From positions 1-64,000 of the forward strand of contig CANJLL010000003.1 of the NCBI GenBank assembly GCA_947475545.1: a stretch of 64,000 nucleotides of DNA, read 5' to 3'. This DNA is from Chloroflexota bacterium (lineage in GTDB: Bacteria; Chloroflexota; Limnocylindria; Limnocylindrales; CSP1-4). Below, piece after piece: positions 17,823 through 25,880 of this stretch. The notes beneath the pieces were generated by a model. The model searched no databases, was not told where the DNA came from, and saw only the letters and a list, made by a program, of their open reading frames with translations. The position numbers were made by a program, and so were the translations under genes. Every line of letters begins with the position of its first letter. The stretch's first letter is position 1.

Positions 17823-19061
17823 CTACGCGGTGTCGCGCTTGATGGTCAGGCTGGCCAGCATCACGAACAGCGCCGCCACCAGCGCGAGCACCGCCACGTC
17901 GAGGGCGAGCCCAGGATCGCCCAGGCCATCGCCGCGGAGCATGATCGCGCGCAGCGCGTCCACCGCGTAGGTGACCGGCAGCACGTGGGCCACGGCCTGG
18001 AGCAGGGCCGGCAGCCGCTCGACCGGCCAGAAGATCCCCGACAGCAGCCCCTGGGGCACGATGACAATCGGGATGAACTGGACGATCTGGAGCTCCGTCC
18101 GGGCGAACGTCGAGAGGAAGATCCCCAGGTTGACCGCGCCGATCGCCAGCAGCAGCACGACGACGAAGGCAAGGATCGGGCTGCCGGCGGACGAGATCCC
18201 CAGGCCGATGCCCCACTCGCCGATCGGGCCGATCGCCGGGACCGCGACCCGCCCCAGGGTGAACGTGGTCATCAGAACAACCTGCACCGCGGCCAGGAGG
18301 CCAAACCCCAGGCCGTAGCCCAGGACGATCTCGAGCCGGCTGACCGGGGTCGCCAGCAGGCGCTCCAGGGTGCCGCCCATGCGCTCCCGGAGGAAGCTGA
18401 TGCCGGTCAGGATGAAGACGAAGAAGTACGCGAAGTAGCCCAGGAAGACCGGGGCCATGACGTTGAGGGCGTCTGCGTCCGGTGACAGGAAGATGGTCTC
18501 GTGGGCGATGGTGATCGTCGGGATCGCGGGTACGGCTGGGTTGGGACCAGCCGATGACGCGGCCCCGGCGGGCGGAGCAACCAGCGTGCCCATCAAGCTC
18601 GCCGCCCGGATCACCAGCTGCTGCAGTGCGGTGACCGCCTGGCCGTCCACTGCGGGGTCGGTCCCCTGTGTCACCACCGTGAGCGTGACCATCCCCCTCG
18701 CGGCCGCCGCCCCTAGGTCGGCCGGCAGGATCAGCGCGACTTGCGCGCTGCCGGCTCGGACGCGATCACGGGCGGCGGCGCCATCCCCCACCAACTCGAT
18801 CTCGATGCCGTTGCCGCCGCCGACGGCCGCGCCTACGGGAGAAGCCGCCGCCTGGAGGATGCCGATCAGGCGGTCGCCGGCCAGGCCCGCCTGGTTCCCG
18901 ATCGCCACGTGCGTCGTCCCGGGCAGCGAGCCGCGAATCACCCAAGCGAGGAGTGCCGTGATCACGAGCGGGACCACGACGACCAGCGCCAGCGATCGAT
19001 GGTCGCGCCGGAAGCCGGCGACGATCCTGCGCGCCACGGCGAGCGTCCGGGCGAGGCTCAT
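17823..19061 (-). CDS. ABC-2 type transporter permease
   Basis: 412 residues from ATG 19061, which overlaps the ATPase stop (ATGA). The topology is ABC-2: first helix LALVVVVPLVITALLAWVI, a large extracytoplasmic loop (about 45-195), then five helices including FFVFILTGISFLRERMGGTL-ERLLATPVSRLEIVLGYGLG, the conserved coupling region of drug/lipid exporters, and PQGLLSGIFWPVERLPALLQ. It forms an exporter with the ATPase. The substrate (drug, lipid or glycan) cannot be told from sequence. Confidence 0.9.
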   Translation of the reverse strand: MSLARTLAVARRIVAGFRRDHRSLALVVVVPLVITALLAWVIRGSLPGTTHVAIGNQAGLAGDRLIGILQAAASPVGAAVGGGNGIEIELVGDGAAARDRVRAGSAQVALILPADLGAAAARGMVTLTVVTQGTDPAVDGQAVTALQQLVIRAASLMGTLVAPPAGAASSAGPNPAVPAIPTITIAHETIFLSPDADALNVMAPVFLGYFAYFFVFILTGISFLRERMGGTLERLLATPVSRLEIVLGYGLGFGLLAAVQVVLMTTFTLGRVAVPAIGPIGEWGIGLGISSAGSPILAFVVVLLLAIGAVNLGIFLSTFARTELQIVQFIPIVIVPQGLLSGIFWPVERLPALLQAVAHVLPVTYAVDALRAIMLRGDGLGDPGLALDVAVLALVAALFVMLASLTIKRDTA

Positions 19062-19843
19062 GCAGCCTCCCCCGCCGGCTCCGGGAGCGGTTGACCATCC
19101 GGGCCCAGGCCGGCGAATTGGAGAAAGGCCGTCTCGAGGTTGTCCGTGCCCGCCGCCGCCCGCAGCGACGCCCCTGTCCCGTGGGCAATGAGCCGCCCCG
19201 TCCGGACGAACAGCAACTCGTCGCACCGGTCAGCTTCGTCCATCACGTGGCTTGCGACAACGATCGTGGTGCCCGCGGCTGCCAGCGCGCGGAAGTGGGC
19301 CCAGAACTGGACGCGGAGTGCGGGGTCCACGCCGACGGTGGGCTCGTCCAGGAAGACGACCGGGGGCTGATGGACCAGGGCGCAGGCCAGGCAGAGGCGC
19401 CGTCGCATCCCGCCGGAGAGGTTGGCCGCCGGGGTGTTCCGCCGGCCGCCCAGCTCGATCAGGTCCAGGACGCGCTCGATGGCAGCCCCGTCGTGGGTGC
19501 CCTGCAGCGCCGCGAAGAAGGCCAGGTTCTCGGCCACCGAGAGGTCGGGGTAGATGGCCTCGCCCTGGGGCATATAGCCGACCTGAGCCAGCGCCGCCCG
19601 CGACGGCATGGACATCCCCAGGATCTGCGCCTCCCCGGAGGTGGGTCGGGTGAGGCCGATCAGGAGTCGGATGAGCGTGGTCTTGCCCGAGCCGTTGGGG
19701 CCGAGGAGACCGTAGATCCTCCCGGGCGCCAGGGACAGGTCGATCCCGTCAACCGCGCGCATGAGGCCGAAGGTCTTGACCAGGGCCTGCGCGCTGACCG
19801 CGGGCTGGCGGGTGCCGGGGGCCGGGGATGTCGCGATGCTCAC
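19058..19843 (-). CDS. ABC transporter ATP-binding protein (exporter)
   Basis: 261 residues from GTG 19843. Walker A LLGPNGSGKTT, Q-loop GYMPQGEAIYPDLSVAENL, signature LSGGMRRRLCLACAL, Walker B PPVVFLDEPTVGVDP and switch His in VASHVMDEADRC are all present, typical of the DRR/CcmA-type ATPases paired with ABC-2 permeases. The frame is open 65 codons further upstream, but that section runs through a hairpin and the start region of the divergent kinase gene. It overlaps the permease by 4 bases. Confidence 0.92.
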   Translation of the reverse strand: MSIATSPAPGTRQPAVSAQALVKTFGLMRAVDGIDLSLAPGRIYGLLGPNGSGKTTLIRLLIGLTRPTSGEAQILGMSMPSRAALAQVGYMPQGEAIYPDLSVAENLAFFAALQGTHDGAAIERVLDLIELGGRRNTPAANLSGGMRRRLCLACALVHQPPVVFLDEPTVGVDPALRVQFWAHFRALAAAGTTIVVASHVMDEADRCDELLFVRTGRLIAHGTGASLRAAAGTDNLETAFLQFAGLGPDGQPLPEPAGEAA

Positions 19844-19913
19844 GCCCGGATCGTGGACCGGCCGCCGGCCCAGCGCAACCCCCACGTCCGACGGCGTCCC
19901 CGAGCCCGAGTGC

Positions 19914-19948
19914 GCCGGCCCGCGATGCGGCGAGCATCGCGGGCCGGC
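19914..19948. promoter_or_regulatory. Strong 15-bp hairpin in the divergent ABC/FGGY spacer
   Basis: GCCGGCCCGCGATGC and its exact reverse complement flank the loop GGCGA. It sits between the leftward ABC ATPase (start 19843) and the rightward kinase (start 19996). It could be an upstream terminator-like insulator or a structured 5' leader. The loop sequence is the same as in the jag terminator hairpin. Confidence 0.55.
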
Positions 19949-19995
19949 AGGGCGGCGCTGGCTGCCCCACCATGGGCCCCCAAGGAGGACCATCC

Positions 19996-21576
19996 GTGAC
20001 ACCGCCCCGGTCAGGCCATGCAGATCGCGCCCTGGCAATCGACGTCGGGACGCAGAGCGTGCGCGTCATGCTCATCGATCCGCGCGGCACGGTGGTCGCG
20101 ATGGCCCGCGTGCCCATCGAGCCGTACGACTCGCCGCAGCCCGGCTGGGCCGAGCAGGACCCCGAGGTCTGGTGGGCGGCCATGGGCGAGGCCTGCCGGC
20201 GGCTCTGGGCGGACCCGGCGGCGGACCCGGCGTCCGTGGCGGGGATCGGCCTGACGACGCAGCGGACCACGGTGATCGTCTCAGACGAGCGCGGCGTCCC
20301 GCTCCGGCCCGCCATCGTCTGGCTGGACCAGCGCCGGACCGAGGGGCTGCCGCCAGTCGGCGGCGCGTGGGGCGCGGCATTCCGGCTGAGCGGCGTGACC
20401 GAAACCGTGGCGCGGTTCCAGGCCGACTGCGAGGCCAACTGGATCAGGACCCACGAGCCCTCCACATGGAAGCGCATCCGGCGCTACGGCTTGCTGTCGG
20501 CGTGGCTCACCACGCGCCTCGTGGAGCGCTGGGTGGATTCGGCCGCCGCCCAGGTGGGCTACCTGCCCTTCGATTTCAAGCGGTCCCACTGGTCCGGCCG
20601 GCTCGACTGGAAGTGGCAGGTCGCCCCGTTTGAGCGAGACTGGCTGCCGGACCTGGTGCCCCCAACGGGCGAGCTGGGCCGGCTCTCCCCCGCGTCCGCG
20701 GAACACCTGGGCGTGGCGGCGGGGTTGCCGGTCATCGCCGCGGCGGGCGACAAGCAATGTGAGGCGCTGGGAGTGGGCGCCCTGGCACCCGACCTCGCGG
20801 CGCTCTCGTTCGGGACCACGGCCACGGTCGGGACCACCCACCGCCGCTACGTGGAGGCGATCCCGCTGGTGCCGCCCTACCCGGCGGCCATCCCGGGCGC
20901 CTGGTTCACCGAGCTGCAGATCTCGCGCGGGTTCTGGCTGGTGGAGTGGTTCCGACGCGAGCTGGGCGCCCAGGAGGTGGCCCGGGCCGCGGCATCCGGC
21001 GTGCCACCCGAAGCGCTCTTCGAGGACCTGCTGCGTGCGACGCCTGCAGGGGCGATGGGTCTGATGCTCCAGCCGTACTGGAGCCCGGGCGTCCGCTATC
21101 CCGGACCCGAATCCAAGGGCGCGATCCTGGGCTTCGGGGACGTGCACGGCCGGGCCCACGTCTACCGGGCCATTATCGAGGGCCTCGCCTACGCGCTCCG
21201 CGAATCGGCCGAGAAGACCGTGGCGCGGACAGGGGTGGGAATTCGCGAGCTGCGGGTGGGCGGCGGTGGGTCGCAGTCGGCCGGCGCGGTCCAACTCTTC
21301 GCGGACGTCTTCGGGGTGCCGGCGGCCACGCCCCACACCCACGAGGCCGCCGGCCTCGGCGCCGCCATTGACGTCATGCTGGGCCTTGGCATCCACCCCG
21401 ACCCCGAGACCGCCGTGGTCGAGATGGTCCGGACCGCGGAGCGCTACGAGCCGGATGCGGCGCGTGCCCGCCTGTATGACGACCTCTATCGCTCCGTCTA
21501 CCTGCCGATGTACGGCCGATTGCAGCCGCTCTACCGCGAGATCCGCCGGATCACGGGCTACCCGCCGTCCACGTAG
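19996..21576 (+). CDS. FGGY-family carbohydrate kinase
   Basis: 526 residues from GTG 19996, chosen because AAGGAGG lies seven bases upstream. The FGGY_N domain begins ALAIDVGTQSVRVMLIDPRG, with the conserved GWAEQDPEVWW and IGLTTQRTTVIVSDERGVPL. The FGGY_C domain has GDKQCEALGVGAL, SFGTTATVGT and ELRVGGGGSQSAGAVQLFAD. The family phosphorylates sugars or polyols with ATP (xylulose, glycerol, ribulose and others). No transporter or isomerase gene is adjacent, so the substrate is unknown. The last 19 bases overlap the convergent uvrA-like gene. Confidence 0.9.
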   Translation: MTPPRSGHADRALAIDVGTQSVRVMLIDPRGTVVAMARVPIEPYDSPQPGWAEQDPEVWWAAMGEACRRLWADPAADPASVAGIGLTTQRTTVIVSDERGVPLRPAIVWLDQRRTEGLPPVGGAWGAAFRLSGVTETVARFQADCEANWIRTHEPSTWKRIRRYGLLSAWLTTRLVERWVDSAAAQVGYLPFDFKRSHWSGRLDWKWQVAPFERDWLPDLVPPTGELGRLSPASAEHLGVAAGLPVIAAAGDKQCEALGVGALAPDLAALSFGTTATVGTTHRRYVEAIPLVPPYPAAIPGAWFTELQISRGFWLVEWFRRELGAQEVARAAASGVPPEALFEDLLRATPAGAMGLMLQPYWSPGVRYPGPESKGAILGFGDVHGRAHVYRAIIEGLAYALRESAEKTVARTGVGIRELRVGGGGSQSAGAVQLFADVFGVPAATPHTHEAAGLGAAIDVMLGLGIHPDPETAVVEMVRTAERYEPDAARARLYDDLYRSVYLPMYGRLQPLYREIRRITGYPPST

Positions 21577-23942
21577 GCCGCGAGGTGCTGGCCGGTCAGG
21601 GTTGAGCGCTCACTGACGAGGTCCGCGGGCGTGCCCTCGAAGACGACCCGTCCGCCGTCGTGGCCGGCGCCGGGGCCGAGATCAATGATCCAGTCGGCAT
21701 GGGTCATGAACGCCTGGTGGTGCGAGATGACGATGACGGACTTGCCGGCGTCAACGAGCCGGTCGAGCAGGCCAAGCAGGTGCTCCACGTCGGCGAGGTG
21801 GAGCCCGGTCGTTGGCTCGTCGAGCACATAGATCCCGCCCTTCTCGGCCATCTGGATCGCCAGCTTGAGCCGCTGCCGCTCGCCGCCGGACAGCGTGGTC
21901 AGCGGCTGGCCCAGGCTGAGGTAGCCCAGCCCGACGTCGGTCATGCGCTGCAGGATCGCGTGCGCGGCGGGAGTGTGCGCCTCGCCTGCTCCGAAGAACG
22001 CGACCGCATCGTCCGCGGTGAGGTCCAGCACGTCGGCGATGTTGAGCCCACCCAGCCGGTAGTCCAGCACCGCCGCCTTGAACCGTCGGCCCTCGCACGC
22101 CTCGCAGACGGAGGTGACGCCGGCCATCATCGCCAGGTCGGCGTAGATCACCCCGGCGCCGTTGCAGGTCGGGCAGGCGCCCTCCGAATTGGCGCTGAAC
22201 AGCGCGGGCTTGACCCCGTTGGCCTTGGCGAAGGCCGCGCGGATCGGGTCGAGCAGCCCGGTATAGGTGGCCGGGTTGCTCCGCCGCGAGCCACGGATTG
22301 GGGCCTGGTCGACCGATACCACGCCGTCCCGGCCCGACACCGAGCCGTGGATCAGCGAGCTCTTGCCCGACCCGGCCACGCCGGTCACGACCACCAGCAC
22401 CCCGAGCGGGATGTCGACATCGACCGCCTGCAGGTTGTGGGCGCTGGCGCCGCGAACCGCGAGCGCGCCCGACGGCCCCCGCACGGTTGGCTTCAGGGAG
22501 GCCCGGTCGTCGAGGTGCCGCCCGGTGAGCGTGCCGCTGGCTCGCAGCCCGTCTACGGAGCCCTCGAAGACCACCTCGCCGCCGGCGGTCCCGGCGCCCG
22601 GGCCAAGGTCGACGACGTGGTCCGCGATGCTGATGGTCTCCGGCTTGTGCTCCACCACGAGCACCGTGTTGCCCTTGTCCCGCAAGCGCAGGAGCAGGCC
22701 GTTCATCCGCTGGATGTCGTGGGGGTGCAGTCCGACGGTCGGCTCGTCGAAGACGTAGGTCGCGTCGGTGAGCGACGATCCCAGGTGGCGGATCATCTTG
22801 ACGCGCTGCGCCTCGCCGCCCGACAGCGTGCCGGTGGACCGCTCAAGACTGAGGTAGCCCAGCCCGATCTCGACGAACGAATCGAGGATGTGCCGCAGCG
22901 TCGCCAGCAACGGCGCAACGGACGGCTCGCCGAGGCCCCGCACCCAGCCCGCAAGGTCGCTGAGCTGCATCGCGCAGGCGTCGGCCATGCTGATCCCGGC
23001 GATCCGTGACGACCGCGCTCCCTCGTTGAGCCGGGTCCCGCCGCACTCGGGACAGGCGTTGAAGGTCACGGCCCGCTCCACGAACGCCCGGATGTGCGGC
23101 TGCATCGCCTCCACGTCCTTCGACAGGAACGACGCCTGGATGCGCGGCACCAACCCCTGGTAGGTCATGTTGATGTTCTCGATCTTCATCCTGATCGGGT
23201 CCCGGTACAGGAAGTCCTGGCGTTCCTGGTCGGTGTAGTGGCGAATCGGCTTGTTGGGGTCGACGAAGCCGGAGGCTGCGTAGAGGCGGTAGTTCCAGCC
23301 GCCCGGGGTGTAGCCCGGGATCGTGAGCGCACCCTCGGCCAGGGACTTGGTCTCGTCGTACAGCTGGGACAGGTCGATGTCGGTCACCGAGCCCATCCCC
23401 TCGCAGCGGGGGCACATGCCGCCCGTGATGGAGAAGGTCCGGGTCGCCGCCGCGCTTGAACCACGCTGGACCGTGATTGACCCTGAGCCGTGGGCCGACG
23501 CGATGTTGAAGGAGAACGCCTGGGGCGAGCCGACGTGGGGCCGTCCGAGCCGACTGAAGAGGATGCGCAGCAGGGCGTTGGCGTCGGTGGCGGTGCCGAC
23601 GGTGGAGCGGGCATTGGCACCCATCCGCTCCTGGTCGACGATGATCGCGGTCGTCAGCCCGTCGAGGAGGTCGACGTCCGGCCTGTCCAGCGTCGGCATG
23701 AAGCCTTGCACGAAGGCGCTATATGTCTCGTTGATCATCCGCTGCGACTCGGCCGCGATCGTGTCGAACACGAGCGAGCTCTTGCCCGAGCCGGAGACAC
23801 CGGTGAACACCGTCAGCCGGCGCTTCGGGATCTCGACGCTCACGTCCTTGAGGTTGTTCTCGCGAGCGCCGTGGACGCGAATCAGATCGTGGCTGTCTGC
23901 CGGGTGCGGCTCTGCCGACTGCCCTTCTTCCTTTACGGCCAT
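21558..23942 (-). CDS. UvrA2-type ABC ATPase (UvrA paralogue)
   Basis: 794 residues, against about 950 for UvrA. Two ABC modules are present with Walker [10 protein letters not shown] and GVAGSGKSS, signatures [15 protein letters not shown] and [16 protein letters not shown], Walker [12 protein letters not shown] and [11 protein letters not shown], and zinc-type Cys pairs (CPRCEG, CPECGG, CPTCNG, CEACEG). The shorter length is consistent with loss of the UvrB-binding region, as in UvrA2/DrrC-like proteins linked to damage tolerance or drug self-resistance. Start ATG at 23942. It converges on the FGGY gene with a 19-base overlap. Confidence 0.88.
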   Translation of the reverse strand: MAVKEEGQSAEPHPADSHDLIRVHGARENNLKDVSVEIPKRRLTVFTGVSGSGKSSLVFDTIAAESQRMINETYSAFVQGFMPTLDRPDVDLLDGLTTAIIVDQERMGANARSTVGTATDANALLRILFSRLGRPHVGSPQAFSFNIASAHGSGSITVQRGSSAAATRTFSITGGMCPRCEGMGSVTDIDLSQLYDETKSLAEGALTIPGYTPGGWNYRLYAASGFVDPNKPIRHYTDQERQDFLYRDPIRMKIENINMTYQGLVPRIQASFLSKDVEAMQPHIRAFVERAVTFNACPECGGTRLNEGARSSRIAGISMADACAMQLSDLAGWVRGLGEPSVAPLLATLRHILDSFVEIGLGYLSLERSTGTLSGGEAQRVKMIRHLGSSLTDATYVFDEPTVGLHPHDIQRMNGLLLRLRDKGNTVLVVEHKPETISIADHVVDLGPGAGTAGGEVVFEGSVDGLRASGTLTGRHLDDRASLKPTVRGPSGALAVRGASAHNLQAVDVDIPLGVLVVVTGVAGSGKSSLIHGSVSGRDGVVSVDQAPIRGSRRSNPATYTGLLDPIRAAFAKANGVKPALFSANSEGACPTCNGAGVIYADLAMMAGVTSVCEACEGRRFKAAVLDYRLGGLNIADVLDLTADDAVAFFGAGEAHTPAAHAILQRMTDVGLGYLSLGQPLTTLSGGERQRLKLAIQMAEKGGIYVLDEPTTGLHLADVEHLLGLLDRLVDAGKSVIVISHHQAFMTHADWIIDLGPGAGHDGGRVVFEGTPADLVSERSTLTGQHLAAYVDGG

Positions 23943-24032
23943 GCTCGGCGCCTCTTCATGTGTCGGGTCTGTGCCCGGCCCGGTCCTCCGAGCCTGGCGC
24001 AGGATGTCCGGTCGCAGACCAGGCGACGCTGC

Positions 24033-24236
24033 CTAGCCCTTCCCCCGGCGCTTCGTGGCCAACTCGTCGGCGACGCGTCGCTGCGCGTCCTGGATCTGCT
24101 TGAAGACCTTGCCCATCCCGGGCCGCAGCAGGGCGCGCTGCTCCTCGGCGGCGTCGTGGTCCCGTCGCCGTGCGCGCTCGGCTTCGCGCGGGTCCATCTC
24201 GGAGAGGCCCGGCTCCGGGTCCGTTTCGTCGGTCAT
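24033..24236 (-). CDS. Small charged hypothetical protein
   Basis: 67 residues with no recognised family: acidic N-terminus (MTDETDPEPGLSEMDPREAE), then Arg-rich and a helical KVFKQIQDAQRRVADELATK with a basic end (RRGKG). No signal or membrane segment. Not preceded by a clear ribosome site, and the gap to the UvrA2 gene is 90 bases. A TAGACT hexamer ends 8 bases before the ATG, so a leaderless transcript is possible. Confidence 0.45.
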   Translation of the reverse strand: MTDETDPEPGLSEMDPREAERARRRDHDAAEEQRALLRPGMGKVFKQIQDAQRRVADELATKRRGKG

Positions 24237-24617
24237 CGACCAGAGTCTAGGCCCGACACGTCAAACGGCCACCGAGCTCGGGGGCGCCACGGCCGTTTGG
24301 TGCAACCCGGGGCCACCCCGGGGGTGACTACATCGCGTTGAACGTCTCGGAGACAAAGACAACGGCGCCACCCGCTCGGACCGGCCAGCCCTTGGAGAGC
24401 CCGACTGCGTGATCCAGGCCTCCGCCTCGATGACGCTGGGCCCGGTCGGTGCCGGGCTCGCATCCATGATCGACCCGTCGGGCGAGATCACCGTGGTCGC
24501 GGAGGTGGGACTACCGCCGTCCGCCACGGCGTCGCCCAGGGCGATCACTGGTCGCCCCGTGCACGAGGACGACGAACGGCAGCGCGCCAGATCGACAGCT
24601 GGCGCTGAGAGAATCAT
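24237..24617 (-). pseudogene. Gene-poor stretch with possible decayed coding remnant next to ssrA
   Basis: There is no intact gene. On the minus strand three pieces read like protein but in different frames: ALPFVVLVHGATSDR near 24590-24545, then ALGDAVADGGSPTSATTVIS continuing to VIEAEAWITQSG near 24405, then LSKGWPVRAGGAVVFVSETF ending NAM-stop near 24330. This would need two frameshifts and the family is not recognisable. It is immediately downstream of ssrA, a common integration target, but no integrase or repeat of the tmRNA 3' end is seen. Confidence 0.25.
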
Positions 24618-24989
24618 TGGTGGAGATGGGGGAGAGTCGAACTCCCCGTCCAGAACCCTTCGCCGGCAACCACTACGAGCGTGTCCGATCGTTTTCGTCA
24701 ACCCGAGGGGCGGGGATCGGCACTCTCCCCCTGGGTCCAGTCACGTGCCTCTAGATCGAGCTTGGCTCCGGACTACGCAACACTTATCCGGGTCGCAGGT
24801 CCGCTGCATGACGCTTCCACAACCCACGGACCTGAGGCTGCTTCCACGCTTGCTTTACCGCTTACGCGGCGAGAGCGAGAGTCGACTGCTTGTTGGCAGT
24901 TACTTCTTTTGCCGCCTGTTTAACGAGGCCTGACGGCACCTCGGCTCGCGCTCACCGACAGCCAAGCCCTGTCGAAACCACACATCCCC
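24618..24989 (-). ncRNA. ssrA: Transfer-messenger RNA (tmRNA)
   Basis: 372 bases. The 5' end GGGGATG pairs with CATCTCC near the 3' end (one G-U), leaving ACCA. The T-arm GGACGGGGAGTTCGACTCTCC is visible. GGTTTCGACAGG near the 5' end is a tmRNA hallmark. The tag frame at 24912-24862 reads AKEVTANKQSTLALAA-stop, with the LALAA degradation ending. tmRNA rescues stalled ribosomes and tags the nascent protein. It lies 153 bases downstream of its partner gene smpB on the same strand. The 3' CCA is encoded. Confidence 0.96.
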
Positions 24990-25083
24990 ACAGGACCGAA
25001 CGACTGTTCGGGAGACGGAGTCTACTCCTGGCCGGCCAGGCCCGCCAAGACCGGTGTTGCTCCAGGGGACGGACCTGGTCGGC

Positions 25084-25145
25084 GGTGCGTGACGACGGCT
25101 ACGTGGGTGCGTGACGACGGCTACGTGGGTGCGTGACGACGGCTA
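25084..25145. repeat. 22-bp tandem repeat covering the smpB stop codon
   Basis: The unit GGTGCGTGACGACGGCTACG plus TG occurs at 25084-25105 and 25106-25127, with a partial third copy from 25128. The partial copy includes the smpB stop codon (TAG at 25145-25143), so each full copy carries a duplicate of the gene's last bases. Looks like slippage duplication of the smpB 3' end toward ssrA. Confidence 0.85.
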
Positions 25146-25607
25146 GCGGCCACGCCTCGCGTCGGCCATCTCGCGGGCCACATCACGCTTGGCCTCGCGG
25201 TCGGCGATGTCGCGCCGCTTGTCGTGGAGCTGCTTGCCCCGGCCCAGCCCCAGCTCCAGCTTGGCTCGGCCGCGCTCGGAGAGGTACAGGCGGAGAGGGA
25301 TGAGGGAGAGCCCCTTGGCGCCCATCCGGCCCTTCAGCTCGTCGATCTCGGAGCGGTGGAGGAGGAGCTTGCGTACCCGCTTGGGCTCGTGGTTCCAGCG
25401 GTTGGCCTCGGCAAACTGGGCAATGTGGGCGCCGATCAGCCAGGCCTCGTTCCGGTCGATCCGGGCGTAGGCGTCCGAGAGGTTGACCTTGTTGGCGCGC
25501 ACCGACTTGATCTCGGAGCCGGTCAGGACGATGCCGGCCTCGATCGTGTCGATGATCAGGTACTCGTGACGAGCCCGCCGGTTGAGGGCGATGGTCTTCT
25601 CGCCCAT
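25143..25607 (-). CDS. smpB: SsrA-binding protein SmpB
   Basis: 154 residues from ATG 25607, with AAGGAGT upstream. Conserved SmpB blocks: NRRARHEYLIIDTIEAGIVL, GSEIKSVRANKVNLSDAYAR, HIAQFAEANRWNHEPKRVRK, LLHRSEIDELKGRMGAKGLS, and the basic C-terminal tail that enters the mRNA channel. It binds the tRNA-like part of tmRNA and brings it to stalled ribosomes. Upstream in-frame codons to 25712 lie beyond the ribosome site and are probably untranslated. Confidence 0.96.
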   Translation of the reverse strand: MGEKTIALNRRARHEYLIIDTIEAGIVLTGSEIKSVRANKVNLSDAYARIDRNEAWLIGAHIAQFAEANRWNHEPKRVRKLLLHRSEIDELKGRMGAKGLSLIPLRLYLSERGRAKLELGLGRGKQLHDKRRDIADREAKRDVAREMADARRGR

Positions 25608-25697
25608 CGTGGGGTGACTCCTTGGCTGGCGATGCAGCGCCCGGTCAGGGCGCGACGGATGGTCAGTGTACGGCCGGCGGACGGAGACCCGGACGCA

Positions 25698-25728
25698 CGA
25701 ACGCCGGCCCATTGAGGGCCGGCGTTCG
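25698..25728 (-). terminator. Perfect 13-bp hairpin, likely terminator of the 16-codon unit
   Basis: The arms are exact complements (core GAACGCCGGCCC / GGGCCGGCGTTC) with a 5-base loop. It lies 33 bases after the stop of the small ORF and about 90 bases before the smpB ATG. There is no U-tract. Confidence 0.6.
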
Positions 25729-25760
25729 AAGGCTTCGCTAGACCACCCGAAGGGAGCCGG

Positions 25761-25811
25761 CTAGACGGACATCTCCTTCGAGGTGGTGCAGCTACGAGGA
25801 CTATCACTCAC
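25761..25811 (-). CDS. 16-residue small ORF with full-length Shine-Dalgarno
   Basis: The GTG at 25811 opens a frame encoding MSDSPRSCTTSKEMSV and ends with TAG. It is preceded by AAAGGAGGTGAT (25828-25817), complementary to the 12 bases at the 16S rRNA 3' end, with nine bases from GGAGG to GTG. A promoter lies just upstream and a strong hairpin just downstream, so it forms a self-contained unit of about 140 bases. The codons for ACC-ACC-TCG with flanking TGC can pair back with the ribosome site (arms 25780-25791 and 25811-25824), suggesting self-sequestration. It could be a small protein, a leader peptide or a structured sRNA. No family recognised. Confidence 0.5.
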   Translation of the reverse strand: MSDSPRSCTTSKEMSV

Positions 25812-25839
25812 TGCACATCACCTCCTTTCGTTCGAAGAC

Positions 25840-25869
25840 ACCCTACCGCAAGACCGCGGGACCGCGCAA
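25840..25869 (-). promoter_or_regulatory. Putative promoter of the 16-codon unit
   Basis: On the minus strand, TTGCGC (25869-25864) and TAGGGT (25845-25840) with an 18-base spacer, in the 12-40 bases after the ctpA stop. The start point would fall near 25833, a few bases before the ribosome site. Confidence 0.4.
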
Positions 25870-25880
25870 GCACCTGATGT

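Noticed and set aside
25811..25828. ATCACCTCCTTTC on the plus strand considered as a 16S rRNA 3' end fragment
   Set aside because: No other rRNA sequence is adjacent; on the minus strand it is a ribosome-binding site at correct spacing from a start codon.
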